Of a stretch of DNA of 37,747 nucleotides, positions 30,282 to 37,705 are shown piece by piece (position 1 is the first letter of the stretch; each line of letters starts with the position of its first letter). The DNA is taken from positions 1 through 37,747 of the forward strand of contig NZ_JAENRY010000046.1 in NCBI RefSeq assembly GCF_016612545.1, written 5' to 3'. The position numbers and the translations under genes were made by a program. The notes below the pieces were generated by a model. It saw only the letters and a list, made by a program, of their open reading frames with translations, was not told the DNA's origin and made no database searches. This DNA comes from Streptomyces sp. MBT65. Its GTDB lineage: Bacteria > Actinomycetota > Actinomycetes > Streptomycetales > Streptomycetaceae.

Positions 30282-30674
30282 TCAGTGTGCGGTGGCTGAG
30301 GAGGACGGGGCCGCACCCGTGGGGGCACCCGAGGGGATGTCGGTCGGGGCGCCGGTCGGAACACCGGAGGGCGCTACGCCGCCTCTGCCGCCGTCGGGGC
30401 CGTAGCCACCGCCGGGAGCCGAACCGGCCTGGCCGCCGCCGAACGGCAGCAGCGAGGAGGGGTTGATCGAGAGGCCCCAGCCCATGAACGCCATGCCGAG
30501 TACGAACGCGTACCCGAGGCAGACGGTGCCCATGAGGAGGCCGATCCGGCGCAGCACCTTGGACCGGCGGCCGGAGTTGTCAACGAACACAGGGCCTTCA
30601 GCGGACTCGTTGCCGCGTTTGCGGCGGCGACCGCGCGCAGAGGCTTGGTTATCGATGGCGGACTCGGATTGCAT
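30282..30674 (-). CDS. small single-span membrane protein heading the exopolysaccharide operon
   Basis: The 130-residue protein has an Arg/Lys-rich cytoplasmic N terminus (RGRRRKRG, RRSKVLRRI), one membrane helix (about 43-67: IGLLMGTVCLGYAFVLGMAF), and an outward Gly/Pro/Ser-rich tail. I recognise no family. A small membrane partner of the synthase, the role of IcaD or PgaD, would fit its place, but there is no sequence evidence for that. The ATG at 30674 has GGGGA only 0-1 bases away. A TAATGT -10 candidate ends eight bases upstream, so the mRNA may be leaderless. Confidence 0.75.
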   Translation of the reverse strand: MQSESAIDNQASARGRRRKRGNESAEGPVFVDNSGRRSKVLRRIGLLMGTVCLGYAFVLGMAFMGWGLSINPSSLLPFGGGQAGSAPGGGYGPDGGRGGVAPSGVPTGAPTDIPSGAPTGAAPSSSATAH

Positions 30675-30991
30675 TCCCCAGACATTAGGCCGCCTTTATG
30701 TGACCAAAACTCTGATTCTCTTGTGAGCCCGCCCAGAAAAATGCCGGGACCTGTGCCTTCCCTTAGAGAACCCAGGAAATGCCATATGAGCGGCCGGTGT
30801 CGGTAGTGTCATCAATATTCCGCTTCGTCGCCCGAGTTGACCGTTTCGCGTCTCGATACCCGTGGGTTTCCTATGTTTTCTCTGTCTTCGTGAGACACAG
30901 CCCCATGTGCTTCATTTAGGCTCCGGAAACCGGCTCTGTTTCCATCCTGAGACAGAAATCACCGTCCCCACACGGAAAGGGTGCATGCTCA
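30675..30991. other. AT-richer divergent promoter region
   Basis: This 317-bp gap between the exopolysaccharide operon and the GH18 gene has no gene I can support. It is clearly less GC-rich than its surroundings. It contains inverted repeats TGTCT-TCGTG-AGACA (about 30881-30895) and GGAAAC/GTTTCC (30925-30930 and 30938-30943), TTGACC at about 30838-30843, and TAGGCT at about 30917-30922. These could serve the GH18 promoter, but no -35/-10 pair with correct spacing stands out. Confidence 0.55.
30682..30687 (-). promoter_or_regulatory. candidate -10 of the exopolysaccharide operon (leaderless)
   Basis: TAATGT on the minus strand ends at 30682, eight bases before the ATG at 30674. Transcription would start at or next to the start codon. 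The -35 region (TTTTGG at 16-bp spacing) is a poor match. Confidence 0.35.
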
Positions 30992-32041
30992 ATGAGGAGT
31001 TTCCTGAAACCGGCGGCCGGGCTCACCTGCTTGTTTGCCCTCACGGTCACCGGATGCTCCTCGAGCTCCGAAGACTCGTCGGACGCGGCACCGTCAGCGA
31101 CCCAGGAGGCGAGTACGAGCCCCGCCGAAAGCGCCTCCCCGACGCCCTCGGCCTCGTCGTCCTCGACGACGTCCTACGCGCCGTACGTGAGCGTCACGAC
31201 CGCCGCCGACACGGACGGCACGGGGTCGCCGTCGACGTACAACCTCGCTTTCGCCATCGCCAAGGGCAGCACGTGCACGCCGGAGTGGAACGGCACGACC
31301 GCGATCGACAACGCGGCCGTGAAGTCCCGGATCGCGGCGCTCAAGACGTCCGGCGCGACCGTCCGGGTCTCCTTCGGCGGAGCCTCCGGCAAGGAGCTGG
31401 CCGAGACCTGCACGAGTGTGACCGCGCTCGCGAAGGCGTACGGCGAGGCGCTGGACGCGGCCGGTTCGACCCAGGCCGACTTCGACATCGAGGGCGACGC
31501 GCTCACCGACTCGGCGTCGGTCGCCCTGCGGTCCAAGGCGATAGCCGTGCTCCAGAAGGAACGCACCGACCTCCAGGTGTCCTTCACCCTGCCGGTGATG
31601 CCGTCCGGTCTCGACTCCGACAGCCTGGCCCTGCTGGAGTCCGCGAACGACAACGCGGTCGCCGTCTCCACGGTCAACATCATGACGATGAACTACGGCG
31701 AGTCGTACACGGGGGACATGGGCGACTATGCGATCACGTCGGCCACGGCCACGCACACCCAGTTGAAGAAGGTGTTCGGGTTGTCCGATGCGGGGGCGTG
31801 GCAGGGGATGGCGTTGACCTCGATGATCGGGGTCAACGATGTGTCGGGGGAGACGTTTTCGCTGTCGGACGCGGCGCAGGTGCGGAAGTTCGCCGAGTCG
31901 AAGGAGGTCGCGTGGGTATCCATGTGGTCGACGTTTCGGGATCAGCAGTGTGAGAGCGGGTCGTCCGATGACGATGCGGCGACCGATTGCAGTGGGGTGA
32001 CGCAGAGTTCGGGGGCGTTTGGGGAAGCGTTTGCCGGGTGA
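30992..32041 (+). CDS. GH18 chitinase-like lipoprotein
   Basis: The 349-residue protein has a lipoprotein signal peptide (lipobox VTGC, lipidated C22), a Ser/Thr/Pro/Ala linker to about 62, and a GH18-type barrel. Barrel motifs are VRVSFGGASG (SxGG strand), ADFDIEG (162-168, catalytic E167 in DxDxE) and MTMNYG (231-236). GH18 enzymes cut beta-1,4-GlcNAc chains and some related glycans. It is membrane-anchored and divergent from a glycan-synthase operon, so it may trim that polymer. The ATG at 30992 has GGAAAGG about 11 bases upstream. From about 31,760 to the end, codons shift from C-ending to G/T-ending (TTG, GGG, GCG, GAT). It ends in an interspersed-type repeat. Confidence 0.88.
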   Translation: MRSFLKPAAGLTCLFALTVTGCSSSSEDSSDAAPSATQEASTSPAESASPTPSASSSSTTSYAPYVSVTTAADTDGTGSPSTYNLAFAIAKGSTCTPEWNGTTAIDNAAVKSRIAALKTSGATVRVSFGGASGKELAETCTSVTALAKAYGEALDAAGSTQADFDIEGDALTDSASVALRSKAIAVLQKERTDLQVSFTLPVMPSGLDSDSLALLESANDNAVAVSTVNIMTMNYGESYTGDMGDYAITSATATHTQLKKVFGLSDAGAWQGMALTSMIGVNDVSGETFSLSDAAQVRKFAESKEVAWVSMWSTFRDQQCESGSSDDDAATDCSGVTQSSGAFGEAFAG

Positions 32042-32057
32042 CCGTTCGTTGTCGCTA

Positions 32058-32110
32058 GGTGCGCCCACGCGGCGGAGCCGCACAATGTCACAGCCCCGCG
32101 CCCCTAAGGG
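32058..32110. repeat. intergenic palindromic element of a common Streptomyces type
   Basis: The stretch GCGCCCACGCGGCGGAGCCG, then CAC, then a short spacer and CAGCCCCGCGCCCCTAAGGG looks like a repeat I recall from many Streptomyces intergenic regions. It includes the stem GCGGC-GGA-GCCGC (32069-32081) and CCC-TAA-GGG. It lies between the convergent ends of the GH18 gene and the small amidohydrolase-like gene, where it may help termination. Genome-wide copy number cannot be seen from one window. Confidence 0.5.
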
Positions 32111-32118
32111 AACTGCCC

Positions 32119-32532
32119 CTAGCGGCGTCTGTGGACTAGGCGGCCTGCGCATACCGTCGCGATGCAGGTGCCGGCCCCATCGAATACGGCTAGGTCGGCA
32201 CGGCCAAGGTCTACAAGAGTCATAGGGCGCGGGCGGGTGAGGATCTCGACCCCGTTCCGTTCCGCCGCCACCCGGAGTTCGAGTGAATCCACGTGTTCCG
32301 CCAGGACGGCCGTCGCGCCCGTCTTCAGTACGGCGTGAATGCGTTCGCGTGGGCTCGGGGCGGCCGGGAGGGGGCCCTCGTGGACGCGGGCCGGGCCCAG
32401 GACGCCCGGCCAACTCCGCACCCGTGCACCGGGAAAGCGCTGCTGGAGTTCCGGCAGCGTCCCGGTGCCCGCGATCCGGGAACCCTCGACGGCGACCGCC
32501 CCGCCCTCGTCCGCCGTGTGAATCGTCAGCAC
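32119..32532 (-). CDS. amidohydrolase-like composite-domain protein lacking the catalytic barrel
   Basis: The 137-residue protein resembles the beta-sandwich that frames amidohydrolases such as imidazolonepropionase. Its N-terminal strands (AVAVEGSRIAGTGTLPEL) and C-terminal strands (GRADLAVFDGAGTCIATVCAG, then RLV) match the two halves, but the metal-binding TIM barrel and its HxH motif are missing; about 60 unrelated residues join them. It is therefore probably not an enzyme of that class. GTG 32532 is seven bases past the mqnC stop, so the two are cotranscribed. A helper role in menaquinone synthesis is conceivable, since one futalosine-pathway branch uses an amidohydrolase (MqnX), but that is speculation. 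Confidence 0.7.
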   Translation of the reverse strand: MLTIHTADEGGAVAVEGSRIAGTGTLPELQQRFPGARVRSWPGVLGPARVHEGPLPAAPSPRERIHAVLKTGATAVLAEHVDSLELRVAAERNGVEILTRPRPMTLVDLGRADLAVFDGAGTCIATVCAGRLVHRRR

Positions 32533-32539
32533 GGGCAGG

Positions 32540-33739
32540 TCAGTTGGCGGACAGGAGCTTCAACTCCGGGTGGGCCGTGCCGCCTTCGATCGCCGTGGAC
32601 GAGATGTGGGACATGACCCGCTCGTCGACGGGGTCGTTCGCCGGGTCGTCGTGGACGACGATGTGCTCGTACGTGGTGGTCCGTTGGGCGGGGACGCGGC
32701 CCGCCTTGCGGATCAGGTCGATGATCTCCAGGCGGTTGGAGCGGTGCTTCGCGCCGGCGCTGGAGACGACGTTCTCCTCCAGCATGATCGAGCCGAGGTC
32801 GTCCGCGCCGTAGTGCAGGGAGAGTTGGCCGACCTCCTTGCCGGTGGTGAGCCAACTGCCCTGGATGTGGGCGATGTTGTCCATGAAGAGACGCGCGATG
32901 GCGATCATGCGCAGGTACTCGAAGAGCGTGGCCTGCGTGCGGCCCTTCAGGTGGTTGTTCTCGGGCTGGTAGGTGTACGGGATGAAGGCCCGGAAGCCGC
33001 CCGTGCGGTCCTGGACGTCACGGATCATCCGCAGGTGCTCGATGCGCTCGGCGTTGGTCTCGCCGGTGCCCATGAGCATGGTCGACGTGGACTCGACGCC
33101 CAGGTTGTGCGCCGCCTCCATGATCTCCAGCCAGCGCTCGCCGGACTCCTTGAGGGGCGCGATCGCCTTGCGCGGGCGGGCCGGGAGCAGCTCCGCACCC
33201 GCGCCGGCGAAGGAGTCGAGACCGGCCGCGTGGATGCGCGAGATGGCCTCCTCGACGGAGACCTTCGAGATCCGGGCCATGTGCTCGACCTCGGACGCGC
33301 CGAGGGAGTGGATGACCAGCTGGGGGTACGCGGCCTTGATCGCGGCGAAGTGCTTCTCGTAGTACTCGACGCCGAAGTCCGGGTGGTGTCCACCCTGGAA
33401 CATGATCTGCGTACCGCCGAGTTCGACGGTCTCCGCGCACCGGCGAAGGATGTCGTCGAGGTCCCGCGTCCAGCCCTTGGCGGTGTCCTTGGGGGCCGCG
33501 TAGAACGCGCAGAACTTGCACGCCGTGACGCACACGTTCGTGTAGTTGATGTTCCGCTCGATGATGTACGTCGCGATGTGCTCCGTACCCGCGTACCGCC
33601 GCTTGCGTACGGCGTCGGCGGCGGCGCCGAGCGCGTGCAGCGGGGCGTCGCGGTAGAGGTCGAGCGCCTCTTCGGGGGTGATGCGCCCGCCCTCGGCGGC
33701 ACGGTCGAGGACGGACTGAAGCTCGGCCTTCTCGGTCAC
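32540..33739 (-). CDS. mqnC: cyclic dehypoxanthine futalosine synthase
   Basis: This radical-SAM enzyme cyclises dehypoxanthinyl futalosine in the futalosine route to menaquinone. The 399-residue protein has CxxxCxxC (C70, C74, C77 in NVCVTACKFCAFY) binding the [4Fe-4S] cluster, GGTQIMFQGGHHPDFG, ESTSTMLMGTGET and the ending typical of MqnC. I chose GTG 33739 because AAAGGG stands eight bases upstream; GTG 33772, in the same frame, has no ribosome site. It is followed closely by the small amidohydrolase-like gene. Its presence with mqnA shows that this organism uses the futalosine rather than the MenFDHCEB pathway. Confidence 0.95.
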   Translation of the reverse strand: MTEKAELQSVLDRAAEGGRITPEEALDLYRDAPLHALGAAADAVRKRRYAGTEHIATYIIERNINYTNVCVTACKFCAFYAAPKDTAKGWTRDLDDILRRCAETVELGGTQIMFQGGHHPDFGVEYYEKHFAAIKAAYPQLVIHSLGASEVEHMARISKVSVEEAISRIHAAGLDSFAGAGAELLPARPRKAIAPLKESGERWLEIMEAAHNLGVESTSTMLMGTGETNAERIEHLRMIRDVQDRTGGFRAFIPYTYQPENNHLKGRTQATLFEYLRMIAIARLFMDNIAHIQGSWLTTGKEVGQLSLHYGADDLGSIMLEENVVSSAGAKHRSNRLEIIDLIRKAGRVPAQRTTTYEHIVVHDDPANDPVDERVMSHISSTAIEGGTAHPELKLLSAN

Positions 33740-33850
33740 CGGGAGGTCCCTTTCGTCAAGGGTCGCGGACACGCAGGTGTTGCGGACGGACTTCGCCAGC
33801 CTACGCCAGCGGATTTCCCGCCCCGACCTCAGGCCACGCGGGTCCCGGCC

Positions 33851-34438
33851 TCAGGCCGTGTACGCCCCGACCAGCAGCCCGAGGAAGGCACCGGCGAGCA
33901 GAAACGGGCCAAATGGGGCCGCCGTCCTCCCCTTCCGGGCCAGGACACCCCCGTACAACCCCCTGAGCGCGAACCCCGCGAACGCCCCCAGCATCACCGT
34001 CGGCCACCCGTACCACCCGAGGACGACCCCCACCGCGACCCCGACCTTCACCTCCCCGATGCCCAGCCCGCCACCGCCCGGGTCCAGGCGCGACAGCGCG
34101 AAGTACCCGGCGCCCAGCGCCAGGGCCCCGAGCAGCGCGGTCCGCCAGTGCCCGGCGTGCTCGGGCAGGAGGGTCACGGCGCCGAGGAGGACGAGGGCGA
34201 CACCCGCGGCGGGGAGCGCCAGGTCGGCGACGGACCGTGCGGACAGGACGGCTGCGGGCGCGAGCAGCAGCCACACCCCCACCTCGGGCCGGATCCCGGT
34301 GGCGACGGCGAGCGCGACGCACACCAGCACCACGAGCAGCGCGGTACCGACACCGCGCCGCCCGACCCGCGCCACCACGGCCCCCGCACCGGCGCCCCAC
34401 ACCCCCGCGAGGGCGATCAGGAGATGGTCGTAGTCCAC
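33851..34438 (-). CDS. A24 prepilin-peptidase-like membrane protein, catalytic residues altered
   Basis: The 195-residue protein has seven or so membrane helices and the fold pattern of type IV prepilin peptidases. The segment GGGGLGIGEVKVGVAVGVVLG matches the second active-site motif GxGDxK, but the catalytic Asp is Glu. Where the first motif (D before LPD) is expected, the sequence is VLSARSVADLALPAAG with no Asp in the right place. It may therefore be inactive or act differently. GTG 34438 is 17 bp past the kinase stop, so the two are probably cotranscribed. No pilin or Tad genes are in the window. Confidence 0.75.
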   Translation of the reverse strand: MDYDHLLIALAGVWGAGAGAVVARVGRRGVGTALLVVLVCVALAVATGIRPEVGVWLLLAPAAVLSARSVADLALPAAGVALVLLGAVTLLPEHAGHWRTALLGALALGAGYFALSRLDPGGGGLGIGEVKVGVAVGVVLGWYGWPTVMLGAFAGFALRGLYGGVLARKGRTAAPFGPFLLAGAFLGLLVGAYTA

Positions 34439-34455
34439 TCGACGGCCCCCGGTCC

Positions 34456-36201
34456 CTACCCGACCTTCGACATGCGCGCGGTCGGCGAGCCCTCGGCCGA
34501 GCTGTCCGACACGTACTTGAGGTCGTCGCCGACGGGGGTGAGGGTGACGGTGTGGGCCGCCTGGTTGCACACGTCGCGGTTGGTCTTCGCGCCCGCTGCC
34601 GACGCGACGAGCTGGGTCTTCGTGACCCGCTTCAGGGTCAGTACGTCCTCGCAGACCCCGCCGAGCTGGTCGGTCTGCCGGAGGATGCCCACCTGCTGGC
34701 CTACGCCGGCCTTGGCGACCGTGATCCGGAAGGTCCCGTCCGGGAGCGTGCCGCCGAGTGCGGTGCCCTCGCCCTCCCAGGTGCCGAGGTAGACGGCGGG
34801 GACGGACGAGAGCGGAGTGCCTTCGGCCGCGGTGGGCGCGGGGCTCGGCACGTCGGTCGCTGCGCTGGTCGACGTACTGCTCGGGGTGGCGCTCGACGCG
34901 CCGCTCGGGGCCTTGCTCTTGGTCGGCTCGGTGGCCGAGCCCGCGGAGGTGTCCTTGCCGCTGTCACCCGGCAGCCAGGAGTACAGCGCGAGCGGCCCCA
35001 GCACCACCGCGGCGAACCCGGCGACGACCACCACGAGCGCGCAACTGACCTTGCGGCCACGCCTGTCGGCCCCCGGAGCCGCCGTGGCCCCGAGGGAGAG
35101 GGAGACCTTCCCGGAACGGCGTCCCGCATCCGGGGGCAGCGTGTCGTGCGGAAGCGCGTCACGGGGTTCGGGCACTACGAAAGGCGGCGCAGTGGGCGCG
35201 CCCAACGGCATCACCGGCGGCGGCCCGAAGGCTCCGGAACCCGCACTGCCGAGCGAGGGACTACTGAACCCCACCGGCCCGGAAGGCACCCCCTCGGCCA
35301 CCCCCGCGGCCTCAAGATTCAACAGCTGTACGGCACTTCGGCTGACCTGCTCCACCAACGCCCCCGGCAGCCACCCGCCCGCCACCAGCCGCACGGCCCC
35401 GTCCGGAGCGAGCCGCCGCGCCACCTCGCCCGGAGTCGGCCTGGCAGCAGGGTCCTTGACGAGACAGGCGAGGGCCAGCTCCCGCAACTCACCGTCCATC
35501 TCACCCAGTTGGGGCTCTTCGTGGACGACCTTGTAGAGGAGGGCGGCCGAGGAGTCACCGGGGAAGGGCGACTCACCGGTGGCCGCGTAGGCCAGCACGG
35601 CACCCAGGGAGAAGACGTCCGACGCCCCGGTCGCGCCCTTCCCGAGGATCTGCTCGGGGGCCATGTAGCCGGGCGAGCCGACGGAGACGCCGGTGGAGGT
35701 GAGGGAGGCGGTGCCGTCCGTGGCGCGGGCGATCCCGAAGTCGATGAGGAGCGGCCCGTCGAGGGTGAGGAGCACATTGGACGGCTTCACGTCCCGGTGC
35801 ACCAGGCCCAGTTCGTGGACGGCCGTCAGCGCTTCGGCCAGCCCCGCGCCCAGCGCCCGTACGGTGGCCGTGGGCAGTGGCCCGCCGTCCGCGACGGCGC
35901 CGGAGAGCGACGGACCGGCCGCGTACGCCGTGGCCACCCACGGCACGGCGGCCTCCGGGTCCGCGTCCAGGACGGGGGCCGTCCAGGCGCCGCCCACCCG
36001 GCGCGCGGCGTCGACCTCGCGGCGGAAGCGGGCGCGGAACTCCTCGTCGAGCGCGAAGTGCGGATGCACGATCTTGACCGCGACCGTACGACCGCCCGCG
36101 CTGCGCCCGAGGTAGACCCGGCCCATCCCGCCGGAGCCGAGCCGGCCGAGCAGCCGGTAGGGCCCCACGACCGTGGGTTCGTCGTCTCCGAGCGGCTGCA
36201 T
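34456..36201 (-). CDS. receptor-type Ser/Thr protein kinase
   Basis: The 581-residue protein has an N-terminal Hanks-type kinase: GSGGMGRVY (22-30), K43 in VAVKI, HRDVKPSN (135-142), DFG (154-156) and APE (181-183). A Pro/Ser/Gly-rich juxtamembrane linker (300-380), one membrane helix (386-409), a Ser/Thr-rich stalk and an extracellular domain of about 120 residues with two cysteines (GGVCEDVLTL, NRDVCNQAA) follow. The sensor domain is not PASTA. The ATG at 36201 has GGGGAGGGG about eight bases upstream; GTG 36210 is too close to it. It lies 65 bp downstream of mqnA in the same direction and is probably cotranscribed with the A24-like gene. Confidence 0.93.
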   Translation of the reverse strand: MQPLGDDEPTVVGPYRLLGRLGSGGMGRVYLGRSAGGRTVAVKIVHPHFALDEEFRARFRREVDAARRVGGAWTAPVLDADPEAAVPWVATAYAAGPSLSGAVADGGPLPTATVRALGAGLAEALTAVHELGLVHRDVKPSNVLLTLDGPLLIDFGIARATDGTASLTSTGVSVGSPGYMAPEQILGKGATGASDVFSLGAVLAYAATGESPFPGDSSAALLYKVVHEEPQLGEMDGELRELALACLVKDPAARPTPGEVARRLAPDGAVRLVAGGWLPGALVEQVSRSAVQLLNLEAAGVAEGVPSGPVGFSSPSLGSAGSGAFGPPPVMPLGAPTAPPFVVPEPRDALPHDTLPPDAGRRSGKVSLSLGATAAPGADRRGRKVSCALVVVVAGFAAVVLGPLALYSWLPGDSGKDTSAGSATEPTKSKAPSGASSATPSSTSTSAATDVPSPAPTAAEGTPLSSVPAVYLGTWEGEGTALGGTLPDGTFRITVAKAGVGQQVGILRQTDQLGGVCEDVLTLKRVTKTQLVASAAGAKTNRDVCNQAAHTVTLTPVGDDLKYVSDSSAEGSPTARMSKVG

Positions 36202-36266
36202 GCCGTCCACCCCTCCCCCGTACGACTTCCAGCAGGGTAGTGCGCCACCTTCTGTCTGTACGGCTA

Positions 36267-37124
<858 letters not shown>

Positions 37125-37215
37125 CTAGACCTCATGCGGTACGCTCCATACTTCGGCCCCACAGTCAAGCCTTTGGCGATCTTCAAACGTCCGGGTGATG
37201 TGATCTTGGCCTCTA

Positions 37216-37243
37216 TTGCTTTCGGCTGCCCGCGTGCTAGGCT
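37216..37243 (+). promoter_or_regulatory. candidate promoter of the cold-shock gene
   Basis: TTGCTT (37216-37221) and TAGGCT (37238-37243) are spaced 16 bp, a fair match to the vegetative Streptomyces consensus. A start near 37250 gives a leader of about 150 nt before the ATG. Confidence 0.4.
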
Positions 37244-37249
37244 CGCCGC

Positions 37250-37402
37250 CAAGTTGCAGTTTGGTTTCCCTTGCAGTACAGAGCCTGCGGAGCATGTAAC
37301 CGCAGGCTCTAGTCGTTTTCAGACGTATGCAGTAGTGCGGGACTTGTTTTCACACTTGCAGGGTTCTGGAGCAGGGCAACCCTTTGGGCCCAAGGAGGGC
37401 TT
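37250..37402 (+). promoter_or_regulatory. structured leader of the cold-shock gene
   Basis: The leader is AT-richer than neighbouring DNA and contains a perfect 11-bp stem, AGAGCCTGCGG (37280-37290) with CCGCAGGCTCT (37300-37310) around AGCATGTAA, followed by AGTCGTTTTC. That looks like an attenuator. TGCAGT occurs three times (37255, 37272, 37328), two of them as TTGCAGT, and TTGCAGG follows at 37356. Cold-shock mRNAs of many bacteria have long leaders whose structure changes with temperature; whether this one does is inference. Confidence 0.55.
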
Positions 37403-37606
37403 ATGGCTACCGGAACCGTGAAGTGGTTCAACGCCGAAAAGGGCTTTGGCTTCATCGCCCAAGAAGGCGGCGGCCCCGACGTCTTCGTTCACTACTCCGC
37501 GATCAACGCGAGCGGCTTCCGCTCGCTGGAGGAGAACCAGCAGGTCTCCTTCGACGTGACCCAGGGTCCGAAGGGCCCGCAGGCGGAGAACGTCACCCCC
37601 GTCTGA
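37403..37606 (+). CDS. cold-shock protein, CspA family
   Basis: The 67-residue single OB-fold protein binds single-stranded RNA/DNA. Both nucleic-acid motifs are present: KGFGFI (RNP1-like) and VFVHYSAI (RNP2-like), after the family start [14 protein letters not shown]. The ATG at 37403 has AAGGAGG four bases upstream, a strong though close ribosome site. It is monocistronic, with a structured leader and its own terminator. Csp proteins melt mRNA secondary structure, often after a temperature drop; some are constitutive. Confidence 0.97.
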   Translation: MATGTVKWFNAEKGFGFIAQEGGGPDVFVHYSAINASGFRSLEENQQVSFDVTQGPKGPQAENVTPV

Positions 37607-37674
37607 GTCACCCGATCGTAGTTATTCGGTCTCGGAGCCTGGTGCTTTGATCCGGAACAGATAGCAGTACCCAA

Positions 37675-37705
37675 GGAGCCCCGCGCCGCAAGGCGACGGG
37701 GCTCC
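37675..37705 (+). terminator. hairpin terminator downstream of the cold-shock gene
   Basis: GGAGCCCCG (37675-37683) pairs perfectly with CGGGGCTCC (37697-37705), and the inner CGCC-GCAA-GGCG extends the stem. A flanking A/T pair adds one more. A short T-rich run (CCTTTGCC) follows. Confidence 0.85.

Noticed and set aside
27902..30466. Very long plus-strand frame opposite the NodB-GT2 gene (and similar ones opposite nuo and recQ)
   Set aside because: The translations are Arg/Asp/Gly/His-rich with no motifs, the usual shadow of high-GC3 genes. The minus-strand proteins have clear catalytic motifs.
26445..30674. Calling the operon the known mat locus
   Set aside because: Domain order resembles MatB as I recall it, but the genomic setting beside menaquinone genes and the AT3 gene differ from my memory of matAB, so no symbol was given.
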